A DNA stretch of 64,000 nucleotides, taken from the NCBI GenBank assembly GCA_963840805.1, contig CAWJAJ010000006.1:186001-250000 (forward strand), given 5' to 3'. A program made the position numbers and the translations under genes. The notes below the pieces were generated by a model. The model saw nothing but the letters and a program-made list of their open reading frames with translations. It made no database searches and was not told the origin of the DNA. Shown in pieces: positions 25,503-34,262 of this stretch; positions within the stretch are counted from its first letter, which is position 1, and each line of letters starts with the position of its first letter. This DNA is from CADEEN01 sp963840805. GTDB lineage: Bacteria; Pseudomonadota; Gammaproteobacteria; Burkholderiales; Burkholderiaceae_C.

Positions 25503-26204
25503 ATGACGCCGCTGCTCGAGGTCAAAGACCTGCATGCCTGGTACGGCGAATCGCATGTGCTGCACGGCGTCAACTTCGACGTGCAGGAAGGCGAGGTCGT
25601 CACGCTGCTCGGCCGCAACGGCGCCGGCCGCACCAGCACGCTGCGCGCGATCATGGGCCTGACCGGCAGCCGCAAGGGCTCGATCCGCGTGCGAGGCAGC
25701 GAAGTCATCAGCCTGGCCACGCACCGCATCGCGCGGCTGGGCATCGGCTACTGCCCCGAGGAGCGCGGCATCTTCTCCAGCCTGTCGGCCGAGGAGAACC
25801 TGATGTTGCCGCCGACGCTCGCGACAGGCGGCATGAGCGTCGAGCAGATCTACGCGATGTTTCCGAACCTGCGGGAGCGCGCCGCCAGCCAGGGCACGCG
25901 CCTGTCGGGCGGCGAACAGCAGATGCTGGCGGTGGCGCGCATCCTGCGCACGGGCGCGCGGCTGCTGCTGCTCGACGAGATGTCCGAAGGCCTGGCCCCG
26001 GTGATCGTGCACAAGCTCGCGGAGATGGTGCGTGCGCTGCGCAAGCAGGGCTACACCATCGTGATGGTCGAGCAGAACTTCCGTTTCGCAGCGCCGCTCG
26101 CGGATCGCTTCTTCGTCATGGAGCACGGCCGCGTCCTGCAGGAATTCAATCAAGCGCAGCTGCCCGGCAACATCGAGCGGCTGCACGAGTATCTGGGCGT
26201 GTGA
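25503..26204 (+). CDS. livF: Branched-chain amino acid ABC transporter ATPase LivF (Arg in Walker A)
   Basis: The second ATPase of the importer, 233 residues. Walker A reads GRNGAGRTST: the invariant Lys is Arg43. The signature is RLSGGEQQMLAVARIL, Walker B RLLLLDEMSEGLAP and the H-loop MVEQNFRFA. LivG keeps a normal P-loop, so the pair is asymmetric. From memory, Arg at this site recurs in betaproteobacterial LivF proteins, suggesting a tolerated lineage feature rather than a broken gene. Confidence 0.9.
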   Translation: MTPLLEVKDLHAWYGESHVLHGVNFDVQEGEVVTLLGRNGAGRTSTLRAIMGLTGSRKGSIRVRGSEVISLATHRIARLGIGYCPEERGIFSSLSAEENLMLPPTLATGGMSVEQIYAMFPNLRERAASQGTRLSGGEQQMLAVARILRTGARLLLLDEMSEGLAPVIVHKLAEMVRALRKQGYTIVMVEQNFRFAAPLADRFFVMEHGRVLQEFNQAQLPGNIERLHEYLGV

Positions 26205-26247
26205 AGCACGCTCTGTTGTCAACCCACCCTACCCACGGAGAGTCTCG

Positions 26248-27462
26248 ATGAAACTGAACAAGCTGACTGCCACCTGTGCCCTGGCCGGAACGGCGCTGCT
26301 GGGCGCCGCCCTGCCGGCGCAGGCGCAGATCTCCGGCGACGTGATCAAGATCGGCATCATCACCGACATGTCCAGCGTCTATGCCGATCTCGACGGCCAA
26401 GGCGGCGTCGAGGCCATCAAGATGGCCATCGCCGACGCCGGTGGCAGCGTGGCCGGCAAGAAGGTCGAGGTGCTGTTCGCCGACCACCAGAACAAGGCCG
26501 ACATCGCGGCCGCCAAGGCGCGCGAGTGGTTCGACACCCAGGGCCTGGACATGCTGGTCGGTGGTACCAACTCGGGTACCGCGCTGGCCATGGCCAAGGT
26601 GGCGGCCGAGAAGAAGAAGCCGTTCATCGTCGTCGGCGCGGCGTCGTCGGCACTGACCAACGACCAGTGCACGCCGTACACGGTGCACTACGCCTACGAC
26701 ACGGTGGCGCTGGCCAAGGGCACCGGCAACGCGGTGGTCAAGGCCGGCGGCAAGAGCTGGTACTTCCTGACCGCCGACTATGCCTTCGGCGCGGCACTGC
26801 AGAACGACACCTCCACCGTCGTCAAGGCTGCCGGCGGCACCGTCGTCGGCTCGGTCAAGGTGCCGTTGAACGCCAGCGACTTCTCGTCCTTCCTGCTGCA
26901 GGCGCAATCGAGCAAGGCGCAGATCCTGGGCCTGGCCAACGCCGGCGGCGACACCATCAACTCGATCAAGGCGGCCAACGAATTCGGCGTCACCAAGACG
27001 ATGAAACTGGCCGGCCTGCTGGTGTTCATCAACGACATCCACTCGTTGGGCCTGAAGACCACCCAGGGCATGTACCTGACCGACAGCTGGTACTGGAACC
27101 AGAACGCCGAGACGCGGGCCTGGGCGCGGCGCTTCTTCGAGAAGATGAAGCGCATGCCTTCGTCGCTGCAGGCCGCGGACTACTCGGCGGCGGGGCAGTA
27201 CCTGGCCGCCGTCAAGGCCACCAACAGCGACGACGCCGACAAGGTGCTGGCGCAGATGAAGAAGACCAAGATCAACGACATCTTCGCCAAGGGCGGCTTC
27301 ATCCGCGACGACGGCCGCATGGTGCATGACATGTACCTGATGCAGGTCAAGACGCCGGCCGAGTCGACCGAGCCTTGGGACTACTACAAGGTGATCGATA
27401 CGTTCAAGGGCGAGGCCGCGTGGCAGACCAAGGCCGACAGCAAATGTCCGCTGTGGAAGTGA
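26248..27462 (+). CDS. Branched-chain amino acid-type ABC transporter substrate-binding protein
   Basis: A periplasmic binding protein of 404 residues. The signal peptide runs through ALAGTALLGAALPAQAQ. The mature protein opens ISGDVIKIGIITDMSSVYAD, the usual Leu/Ile/Val-binding family start, with VLFADHQNKADIAAAKAREW and GGTNSGTALAMAKVA following. This subfamily includes receptors for carboxylates and aromatic acids as well as branched-chain amino acids, so the ligand is not settled. It sits between the ATPase and permease genes. Confidence 0.88.
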   Translation: MKLNKLTATCALAGTALLGAALPAQAQISGDVIKIGIITDMSSVYADLDGQGGVEAIKMAIADAGGSVAGKKVEVLFADHQNKADIAAAKAREWFDTQGLDMLVGGTNSGTALAMAKVAAEKKKPFIVVGAASSALTNDQCTPYTVHYAYDTVALAKGTGNAVVKAGGKSWYFLTADYAFGAALQNDTSTVVKAAGGTVVGSVKVPLNASDFSSFLLQAQSSKAQILGLANAGGDTINSIKAANEFGVTKTMKLAGLLVFINDIHSLGLKTTQGMYLTDSWYWNQNAETRAWARRFFEKMKRMPSSLQAADYSAAGQYLAAVKATNSDDADKVLAQMKKTKINDIFAKGGFIRDDGRMVHDMYLMQVKTPAESTEPWDYYKVIDTFKGEAAWQTKADSKCPLWK

Positions 27463-27483
27463 CATCGCACTGAGGCGCGCGCC

Positions 27484-28368
27484 GTGGAGATCTTCGGCAT
27501 TCCCCTGCAGGCCTTCCTCGGCCAGCTGATGCTCGGCCTGGTCAACGGGTCGTTCTACGCCATGCTCAGTCTGGGCCTGGCGGTGATCTTCGGCCTGCTC
27601 GGGATCGTCAACTTCGCTCACGGCGCGCTGTACATGATCGGCGCGTACGTCGCCTACCTGAGCTTCGAAAGACTCGGTCTCAACTACTGGGTGGCGCTGG
27701 TGCTGGCGCCACTGGTGGTCGGCGCGATGGGCGCGGCCATCGAGCGCACGCTGCTCAAGCCGCTGTACCGGATCGACCCGATCTACAGCCTGCTGCTGAC
27801 GTTCGGCCTGGCGTTGATCGCCGAGGGCGTGTTCCGCGACCAGTTCGGTGTCTCCGGCCAGCAGTACGCGGTGCCCGAGGCGCTGCAGGGCGCCACCAAC
27901 CTCGGCTTCATGGTGCTGCCGAACTACCGGGCCTGGGTCGTGTTCGCGTCGCTCAGCGTGTGCCTGGGCACCTGGTTCGTGATCGAGAAGACGCGGCTGG
28001 GGGCCACGCTGCGCGCCGGCACCGAGAACCCCGCGCTGGTGCAGTCCTTCGGCATCAATGTGCCGCTGATGGTGACGCTGACCTATGCCGGCGGCGCCGC
28101 GTTGGCCGCGCTGGCGGGGGTGCTGGCCGCGCCGGTGATCCAGATCACGCCACTGATGGGCAGCAACCTGATCATCGTGGTGTTTGCGGTCGTCGTGATC
28201 GGCGGCATGGGCTCGATCCTCGGCTCGATCCTGACCGGCGTGATGCTCGGCCTGGTCGAGGGTTTGACCAAGGTGTTCTACCCCGAGGCCTCGAACATCG
28301 TCGTCTTCGTCATCATGGCCATCGTGCTGATGGTCCGGCCGGCCGGCTTGTTCGGCAAGGAGAAGTGA
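27484..28368 (+). CDS. livH: ABC transporter permease LivH
   Basis: An inner-membrane permease of 294 residues with about eight hydrophobic segments. It carries GLVNGSFYAMLSLGLAVIFG and GIVNFAHGALYMIGAY near the N terminus and the cytoplasmic loop GTENPALVQSFGINV that contacts the ATPases. It starts at GTG 27484, just after the binding-protein gene. Confidence 0.9.
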   Translation: MEIFGIPLQAFLGQLMLGLVNGSFYAMLSLGLAVIFGLLGIVNFAHGALYMIGAYVAYLSFERLGLNYWVALVLAPLVVGAMGAAIERTLLKPLYRIDPIYSLLLTFGLALIAEGVFRDQFGVSGQQYAVPEALQGATNLGFMVLPNYRAWVVFASLSVCLGTWFVIEKTRLGATLRAGTENPALVQSFGINVPLMVTLTYAGGAALAALAGVLAAPVIQITPLMGSNLIIVVFAVVVIGGMGSILGSILTGVMLGLVEGLTKVFYPEASNIVVFVIMAIVLMVRPAGLFGKEK

Positions 28369-28369
28369 G

Positions 28370-29335
28370 ATGACGGCCACGACGCAGCAGTGGGCGCGGT
28401 GGGCGTGGGGCGCGGTGTTCGCGCTGCTGCTGGTGGCGCCGTTCATCGGCGTCTATCCGGTGTTCCTGATGACGGCGCTGTGCTTCGCGATCTTCGCCTG
28501 CGCCTTCAACCTGCTGCTGGGCTATACCGGCCTGCTGTCGTTCGGCCACGCCGCGTTCATGGGCTCGGCCGCCTACGCCACCGGCTGGCTGGTGCGCAGC
28601 GCGGGCTGGTCACCCGAGCTCGGCCTGCTCGCCGGCATGTTGATCGCCGGCGCGATGGGCCTGGTGGTCGGGCTGATCGCGATTCGCCGCCAGGGCATCT
28701 ACTTCGCGATGGTGACGCTGGCGATGGCGCAGATGATCTATTTCGTCTGTCTGCAGGCGCCCTTCACCGGCGGGGAGGACGGCTTGCAGGGGGTGCCGCG
28801 AGGCCATCTGTTCGGCCTCATCCCGCTGGCCAACGACCTGACGCTGTACTACGTCGTGTTGGCGATCTTCGTCGGCGTGTTCCTGGCCATCATCCGCATC
28901 GTGCACTCGCCCTACGGCCAGGTGCTGAAGGCGATCCGCGAGAACGAACCGCGGGCCATCTCGCTGGGCTACGACGTCGACCGCTACAAGCTGCTGGCCT
29001 TCGTGCTGTCGACCGCGATCGCCGGGTTGGCCGGTGCGCTGAAGACCCTGGTGCTCGGGTTCGCGACGCTGTCCGACGTGCACTGGTCGCTGTCGGGCGA
29101 GGTGGTGCTGATGACGCTGCTCGGTGGCATGGGCACCTTCGCCGGGCCGGTGATCGGCGCGGTGACGATCATCGGGCTGCAGAACTTCCTCGCCGATCGC
29201 GTCGGTTCCTGGGTCACGGTGATCATCGGCGCGATCTTCGTTGTCTGCGTGCTGGCCTTCCGCAAGGGCATCGTCGGCGAGTTGCTGGCCTGGCAGCAGC
29301 GGCGAGCCACGAAGACCGCGAGCGGCCGCAGTTAG
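28370..29335 (+). CDS. livM: ABC transporter permease LivM
   Basis: The second inner-membrane permease, 321 residues. Typical motifs are LLGYTGLLSFGHAAFMGSAA, GLIAIRRQGIYFAMVTLAMA and the coupling loop KAIRENEPRAISLGYDVDRY. The ATG at 28370 lies one base after the livH stop. It is the last gene of the transporter. Confidence 0.9.
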   Translation: MTATTQQWARWAWGAVFALLLVAPFIGVYPVFLMTALCFAIFACAFNLLLGYTGLLSFGHAAFMGSAAYATGWLVRSAGWSPELGLLAGMLIAGAMGLVVGLIAIRRQGIYFAMVTLAMAQMIYFVCLQAPFTGGEDGLQGVPRGHLFGLIPLANDLTLYYVVLAIFVGVFLAIIRIVHSPYGQVLKAIRENEPRAISLGYDVDRYKLLAFVLSTAIAGLAGALKTLVLGFATLSDVHWSLSGEVVLMTLLGGMGTFAGPVIGAVTIIGLQNFLADRVGSWVTVIIGAIFVVCVLAFRKGIVGELLAWQQRRATKTASGRS

Positions 29336-29373
29336 CGCAGGGCTGCCCGCCGGGCACGTGTTTCGGCCTGCGG

Positions 29374-29408
29374 GGATTCCGGACCGCGCGCCTGCGCGCC
29401 AAGAATCC
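29374..29408 (+). other. Imperfect hairpin between livM and leuC
   Basis: GGATTC (29374-29379) and GAATCC (29403-29408) bracket inner complementary GCGCGC blocks. There is no T-tract, so it is either a weak terminator of the transporter operon or part of the leuC leader. Confidence 0.3.
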
Positions 29409-29439
29409 GGGACAATCACGGGTTGAGAGGCACAACCCG

Positions 29440-30864
29440 ATGAGCGGACGCACCCTTTACGACAAGCTGTGGGACGAGCACGTCATTCACACCGAGGATG
29501 ACGGCACCTCGGTGCTCTACATCGACCGCCACCTGGTGCATGAGGTGACCAGCCCGCAGGCCTTCGAGGGCCTGCGCCTGGCCGGGCGCAAGGTCTGGCG
29601 CGAGAGTTCGATCGTCGCCACCGCCGACCACAACACGCCGACGCACAACTGGGCCGCCGGCTACGACGGCATCGCCGATCCGGTGAGCAAGCAGCAGATC
29701 GTCACGCTGGACGCCAACATCAAGGCCTTCGGTGCCGCGGCGTACTTCCCGTTCCTCGACAAGCGCCAGGGCATCGTCCACGTCATCGGCCCCGAGCAGG
29801 GCGCGACGTTGCCGGGCATGACGGTGGTCTGCGGCGACAGCCACACCAGCACCCATGGTGCGTTCGGCGCGCTGGCGCACGGCATCGGCACCAGCGAGGT
29901 CGAACATGTGCTGGCCACCCAGACGCTGCTCGCGAGGAAGGCGAAGAACTTGTTGGTGAGAGTCGAAGGCGCGTTGCCGCGCGGCTGCACAGCCAAGGAC
30001 ATCGTGCTGGCGGTGATCGGCCGCATCGGCACCGCGGGCGGCACCGGCCACACCATCGAGTTCGGCGGCAGTGCGATCCGCGCACTCAGCATGGAAGGGC
30101 GCATGACGGTGTGCAACATGGCCATCGAGGCCGGTGCGCGCGCCGGGTTGGTGGCCGTCGACGACAAGACCATCCAGTACGTGCAAGGGCGGCCGTTCGC
30201 GCCCAGCGGGATCGAACTGCAGCACGCTGTTCGCTACTGGCGCACGCTGCAATCCGACGCCGACGCAACGTGGGACCGCATCGTCGAGATCGATGCGGGT
30301 GCGCTCAAGCCCCAGGTGACTTGGGGTACCAGCCCCGAGATGGTGGTGGCCATCGACGAACGCGTGCCTGACCCCGAGCGCGAGAAGGACGCCAGTCGGC
30401 GCGACGCGATCGAGCGCGCGCTGGCGTACATGGGCCTGGAGCCGAACAAGGCGGTGGCCGACATCCGCATCGACAAGGTCTTCATCGGCTCGTGCACCAA
30501 CAGCCGTATCGAAGACCTGCGCGAGGCGGCGGCCGTGGTCAAGCGGTTGGGCCAGCGCGTCGCGGCAACGGTCAAGCTGGCCCTGGTGGTCCCGGGCTCG
30601 GGGCTGGTCAAGGCGCAGGCCGAGCGCGAAGGGCTCGATGTCGTATTCAAGGCCGCCGGCTTCGACTGGCGCGAACCCGGCTGTTCGATGTGCCTGGCAA
30701 TGAATGCCGACCGCCTGGAGCCCGGCGAGCGCTGCGCGTCCACCAGCAACCGCAATTTCGAAGGCCGCCAGGGCGCCGGTGGCCGCACCCACCTGGTGAG
30801 CCCGGCCATGGCTGCCGCAGCGGCCATCGAGGGGCATTTTGTCGACGTGCGCCGATTCGTATGA
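29440..30864 (+). CDS. leuC: 3-isopropylmalate dehydratase large subunit
   Basis: The [4Fe-4S] subunit of isopropylmalate isomerase in leucine synthesis, 474 residues. It opens TLYDKLWDEHVIHTEDDGTS and has VCGDSHTSTHGAFGALAHG. The cluster ligands are in FIGSCTNSRIEDL and the CSMCLAMN pair, with TSNRNFEGRQG near the C terminus. The ATG at 29440 begins the leu group. The partner small subunit follows after a small lipoprotein gene. Confidence 0.95.
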   Translation: MSGRTLYDKLWDEHVIHTEDDGTSVLYIDRHLVHEVTSPQAFEGLRLAGRKVWRESSIVATADHNTPTHNWAAGYDGIADPVSKQQIVTLDANIKAFGAAAYFPFLDKRQGIVHVIGPEQGATLPGMTVVCGDSHTSTHGAFGALAHGIGTSEVEHVLATQTLLARKAKNLLVRVEGALPRGCTAKDIVLAVIGRIGTAGGTGHTIEFGGSAIRALSMEGRMTVCNMAIEAGARAGLVAVDDKTIQYVQGRPFAPSGIELQHAVRYWRTLQSDADATWDRIVEIDAGALKPQVTWGTSPEMVVAIDERVPDPEREKDASRRDAIERALAYMGLEPNKAVADIRIDKVFIGSCTNSRIEDLREAAAVVKRLGQRVAATVKLALVVPGSGLVKAQAEREGLDVVFKAAGFDWREPGCSMCLAMNADRLEPGERCASTSNRNFEGRQGAGGRTHLVSPAMAAAAAIEGHFVDVRRFV

Positions 30865-30884
30865 CGCTTTCAGGAGACCGAGCG

Positions 30885-31010
30885 ATGAAGAGACTGTGGG
30901 GACTGATCGCCGTGCTGGCGTTGCTGGCGGGGTGCAACACCTTCGAGGGCATCGGCAAGGACATCACCAAGGCCGGCGAGACGATCGAGAACGCATCGAA
31001 GAAGAAGTAG
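30885..31010 (+). CDS. Entericidin-like small lipoprotein
   Basis: A 41-residue lipoprotein between leuC and leuD. The lipobox LLAGC follows a short hydrophobic signal, and the mature part NTFEGIGKDITKAGETIENA matches the EcnA/EcnB entericidin family. In E. coli these are a toxin-antidote pair; a single copy in a leu operon is common in Burkholderiales and its role here is unknown. An AGGAG lies before the ATG at 30885. Confidence 0.85.
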   Translation: MKRLWGLIAVLALLAGCNTFEGIGKDITKAGETIENASKKK

Positions 31011-31022
31011 ACCGAGACCGCT

Positions 31023-31670
31023 GTGCAAGCCTTCACCGTTCATCAGGGGCTGGTCGCACCGATCGACCGCGCGAACGTCGACACCGACGCGATCATCCCC
31101 AAGCAGTTCCTGAAATCGATCAAGCGGTCGGGCTTCGGCCCGAACCTGTTCGACGAGTGGCGCTACCTCGATCACGGCGAGCCTGGCCAGGATCCGGCGT
31201 CACGCAAGCCGAACCCCGATTTCGTGCTCAACCAGACGCGCTACCAGGGGGCGTCGATCCTGATCGCGCGCAAGAACTTCGGTTGCGGCTCGAGCCGCGA
31301 GCATGCGCCGTGGGCGCTCGACCAATATGGCTTTCGGGCGCTGATCGCACCCAGCTACGCCGACATCTTCTTCAACAACTGCTTCAAGAACGGCTTGCTG
31401 CCGATCGTGCTCGGTGAGCAGGACGTGGCACGGCTGTTCGACGAAGTGGCCGCCTTCCCGGGCTACCGGTTGACCGTCGATCTGCCGCGCCAGGTGGTCG
31501 TCAAGCCCGACGGTGTCGAACTGGCGTTCGTGGTCGAGCCGTTTCGCAAGCAGTGCCTGCTCAACGGCTGGGACGACATCGGCCTGACGCTGCGCCACGC
31601 CGACAAGATCCGCGCCTTCGAGGCCGAGCGCCTGGCGCGGATGCCGTGGCTCAATCACCGTCCGATCTGA
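31023..31670 (+). CDS. leuD: 3-isopropylmalate dehydratase small subunit
   Basis: The swivelling-domain partner of LeuC, 215 residues. It opens VHQGLVAPIDRANVDTDAII and PKQFLKSIKRSGFGPNLFDE, then NFGCGSSREHAPWAL and SYADIFFNNCFKNGLLPI. It starts with GTG at 31023, twelve bases after the entericidin gene. Confidence 0.94.
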   Translation: MQAFTVHQGLVAPIDRANVDTDAIIPKQFLKSIKRSGFGPNLFDEWRYLDHGEPGQDPASRKPNPDFVLNQTRYQGASILIARKNFGCGSSREHAPWALDQYGFRALIAPSYADIFFNNCFKNGLLPIVLGEQDVARLFDEVAAFPGYRLTVDLPRQVVVKPDGVELAFVVEPFRKQCLLNGWDDIGLTLRHADKIRAFEAERLARMPWLNHRPI

Positions 31671-31688
31671 CGCAACGAGAGATACCGA

Positions 31689-32795
31689 ATGAAGATTGCA
31701 GTGCTGCCGGGCGATGGCATCGGCACCGAAATCATGGCCGAGGCGGTGAAGGTGCTGCGCGTGCTCGAATTGCCGCTGGTGCTGGAGACCGCGCCGGTCG
31801 GCGGCACCGCCTACGAAGCGCATGGCCATCCGTTGCCGGAGGCCACGCTGGCGCTGGCCAAGGCCGCCGATGCGGTGCTGTTCGGCGCCGTCGGTGACTG
31901 GAAGTACGACAAGCTGGAGCGCGCGCTGCGCCCCGAGCAGGCCATCCTCGGACTGCGCAAGCACCTCGGCCTGTTCGCTAACTTTCGCCCGGCGATTTGC
32001 TATCCGCAGCTGACGCATGCGTCGAGCCTGAAGCCCGAGTTGGTCGCCGGCCTGGACATCCTGATCATTCGCGAGCTCACCGGCGACATCTACTTCGGCC
32101 AGCCGCGCGGTCGTCGCACGGCGATCGATGGCCCTTTCCCGGGGGCCGAGGAGGCCTTCGACACGATGCGCTACAGCAAGCCCGAAATCGAGCGCATCGC
32201 CCACGTGGCGTTCCAGGCGGCGAGGAAGCGCGGCAAGAAGGTCACCAGCGTCGACAAGGCCAACGTGCTCGAAACCTTCCAGTTCTGGAAGGACGTGGTG
32301 ACCGCGGTCCATGCGCAGTACCCCGACGTGCAGCTCGAGCACATGTACGTCGACAACGCCGCGATGCAGTTGATCAAGGCGCCGAAGGCGTTCGACGTCG
32401 TCGTCACCGGCAACATGTTCGGCGACATCCTGTCCGATGAGGCGGCGATGCTGACCGGCTCGATCGGCATGCTGCCGTCGGCCTCGTTGGACAAGCACAA
32501 CAAGGGCCTCTACGAGCCCAGCCATGGCAGCGCGCCGGACATCGCCGGCAAAGGCATCGCCAACCCACTGGCTACAATCCTGTCTGCTGCCATGATGCTT
32601 CGCTTTTCGCTCAACCAACCCGTCGCCGCCGAACGCATCGAATCGGCAGTGAAGTCCGTGCTGTCGGCGGGATTGCGCACGGGCGACATCTGGAGCGAAG
32701 GCACCCAGAAGGTCGGGACGCAGGCGATGGGCGATGCCGTCGTCGCGGCCCTGGTTGGCGACTTCGCCGGCAAAACGATCACCACCAAGAGCTGA
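31689..32795 (+). CDS. leuB: 3-isopropylmalate dehydrogenase
   Basis: The NAD-dependent oxidative decarboxylation step of leucine synthesis, 368 residues. It shows IAVLPGDGIGTEIMAEAV, the substrate-binding RELTGDIYFGQPRG, VDKANVLETFQFWKD and the cofactor region YEPSHGSAPDIAGKGIANP. The frame is intact and the gene lies 18 bases after leuD. Confidence 0.96.
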   Translation: MKIAVLPGDGIGTEIMAEAVKVLRVLELPLVLETAPVGGTAYEAHGHPLPEATLALAKAADAVLFGAVGDWKYDKLERALRPEQAILGLRKHLGLFANFRPAICYPQLTHASSLKPELVAGLDILIIRELTGDIYFGQPRGRRTAIDGPFPGAEEAFDTMRYSKPEIERIAHVAFQAARKRGKKVTSVDKANVLETFQFWKDVVTAVHAQYPDVQLEHMYVDNAAMQLIKAPKAFDVVVTGNMFGDILSDEAAMLTGSIGMLPSASLDKHNKGLYEPSHGSAPDIAGKGIANPLATILSAAMMLRFSLNQPVAAERIESAVKSVLSAGLRTGDIWSEGTQKVGTQAMGDAVVAALVGDFAGKTITTKS

Positions 32796-32823
32796 CGCTC
32801 CCGGATCGTCTCGCCCCACCTCT

Positions 32824-32861
32824 GGACCCCGGCGATGCGAGCCGGGCAACGGCAGGGGTCC
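32824..32861 (+). other. Competing hairpins upstream of asd
   Basis: GGACCCC (32824-32830) can pair with GGGGTCC (32855-32861), while the overlapping CCCGGC (32828-32833) can pair with GCCGGG (32841-32846). The two stems share bases and exclude each other. No T-tract follows. It may be a leader structure or chance. Confidence 0.3.
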
Positions 32862-32884
32862 GCAGCAGGAAAGGCAAGACTGGA

Positions 32885-34024
32885 ATGGCACTCGTAGGAT
32901 TGGTTGGCTGGCGCGGGATGGTCGGCTCCGTGCTGATGGAGCGCATGCAGGCCGAGGGCGACTTCGCGCTGATCGAGCCGGTGTTCTTCTCGACGTCGAA
33001 TGCTGGCGGCTCGGCACCGGCTGCGATTGCGAAGTTCACCAAGAACGAAACCAGGCTGCAGGACGCGTTCGATGTCGACGCGCTCAGGCGCTGCGACATC
33101 ATCGTCACAGCGCAGGGCGGCGACTACACGTCCGAGGTGTTCCCGAAGCTGCGCGCGGCAGGTTGGACCGGGCACTGGATCGATGCCGCGTCGACGCTGC
33201 GGATGAAGGACGATGCGGTCATCATTCTCGATCCTGTCAATCTGCCGGTGATCCGCAATGCCCTGGCCAAGGGTGGCCGCAACTGGATCGGCGGCAATTG
33301 CACCGTGAGTTGCATGCTGATGGGCGTGGGTGCGCTGTACAAGGCCGGCCTGGTCGAGTGGATGAGCACCCAGACCTACCAGGCGGCCTCGGGCGGTGGT
33401 GCGCAGCACATGCGCGAATTGCTGACGCAGTACGGCACGCTGAACGCGGAAGTGAAGTCCCTGCTCGACGATCCGAAGAGCGCGATCCTCGAGATCGATC
33501 GCAGGGTGATTGCCAAGCAGCGTGCGCTATCGGCCGACGAGACCGCCAACTTCGGGGTGCCCTTGGGGGGGTCGTTGATCCCGTGGATCGACAAGGATCT
33601 CGGCAACGGCATGTCGCGGGAAGAGTGGAAGGGCATGGCCGAGACCAACAAGATCCTCGGCCAGGGCGAGGGCTTCGGCACGGCGGCCGTGCCGGTCGAT
33701 GGTTTCTGCGTGCGTGTCGGCGCGATGCGTTGCCACAGCCAGGCGCTGACCTTCAAGTTGAAGAAGAATGTCCCGCTGGCCGACATCGAGGCGATGATCG
33801 CCGCCGACAATGCCTGGGTGAAGGTGGTGCCCAATACGCGAGAAGCAACGCTGCAAGGCCTCACGCCGGTGGTGGTGACGGGCACCATGACGATCCCGGT
33901 CGGCCGCGTGCGCAAGCTCGCCATGGGGCCGGAGTACCTCGGCGCCTTCACGATCGGCGACCAGTTGCTGTGGGGCGCGGCCGAGCCGCTGCGGCGCATG
34001 CTGCGCATCCTGCTCGACAGCTGA
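32885..34024 (+). CDS. asd: Aspartate-semialdehyde dehydrogenase
   Basis: Reduces aspartyl phosphate to aspartate semialdehyde for Lys, Met and Thr synthesis and diaminopimelate for the wall; 379 residues. It shows GLVGWRGMVGSVLMERM (NADP loop), STSNAGG, the catalytic Cys139 in IGGNCTVSCMLMG, and FCVRVGAMRCHSQALT. The frame is intact and it follows leuB in the conserved Burkholderiales order. Confidence 0.95.
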   Translation: MALVGLVGWRGMVGSVLMERMQAEGDFALIEPVFFSTSNAGGSAPAAIAKFTKNETRLQDAFDVDALRRCDIIVTAQGGDYTSEVFPKLRAAGWTGHWIDAASTLRMKDDAVIILDPVNLPVIRNALAKGGRNWIGGNCTVSCMLMGVGALYKAGLVEWMSTQTYQAASGGGAQHMRELLTQYGTLNAEVKSLLDDPKSAILEIDRRVIAKQRALSADETANFGVPLGGSLIPWIDKDLGNGMSREEWKGMAETNKILGQGEGFGTAAVPVDGFCVRVGAMRCHSQALTFKLKKNVPLADIEAMIAADNAWVKVVPNTREATLQGLTPVVVTGTMTIPVGRVRKLAMGPEYLGAFTIGDQLLWGAAEPLRRMLRILLDS

Positions 34025-34113
34025 TTGCGAGGCGCGGCGTTGCCACATGACAACAAGTTCACGACGCCATCGAGTCACGCCTGCGCTGGACCGATGGCAG
34101 ACTTTGCATGAGC

Positions 34114-34142
34114 TTGTCACCCTATATGCTTGATGCTATTGT
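34114..34142 (+). promoter_or_regulatory. Candidate sigma-70 promoter upstream of fimV
   Basis: TTGTCA (34114-34119) and TATTGT (34137-34142) are separated by 17 bases, with TGC before the -10. They lie in the 238-base AT-richer gap after asd, 120 bases before the fimV start. The rest of that gap holds no gene. Confidence 0.5.
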
Positions 34143-34262
34143 CATTTTGGCGGTTTGTGGGCTGAGAGGGGGTGGCATGAGCACCACCCGCCGGCCCTGC
34201 GCACAACATCACTTCTGCAGCGGACAATTCTTACTGTCCGCTTTGGCTCATTGGGAGATGCC

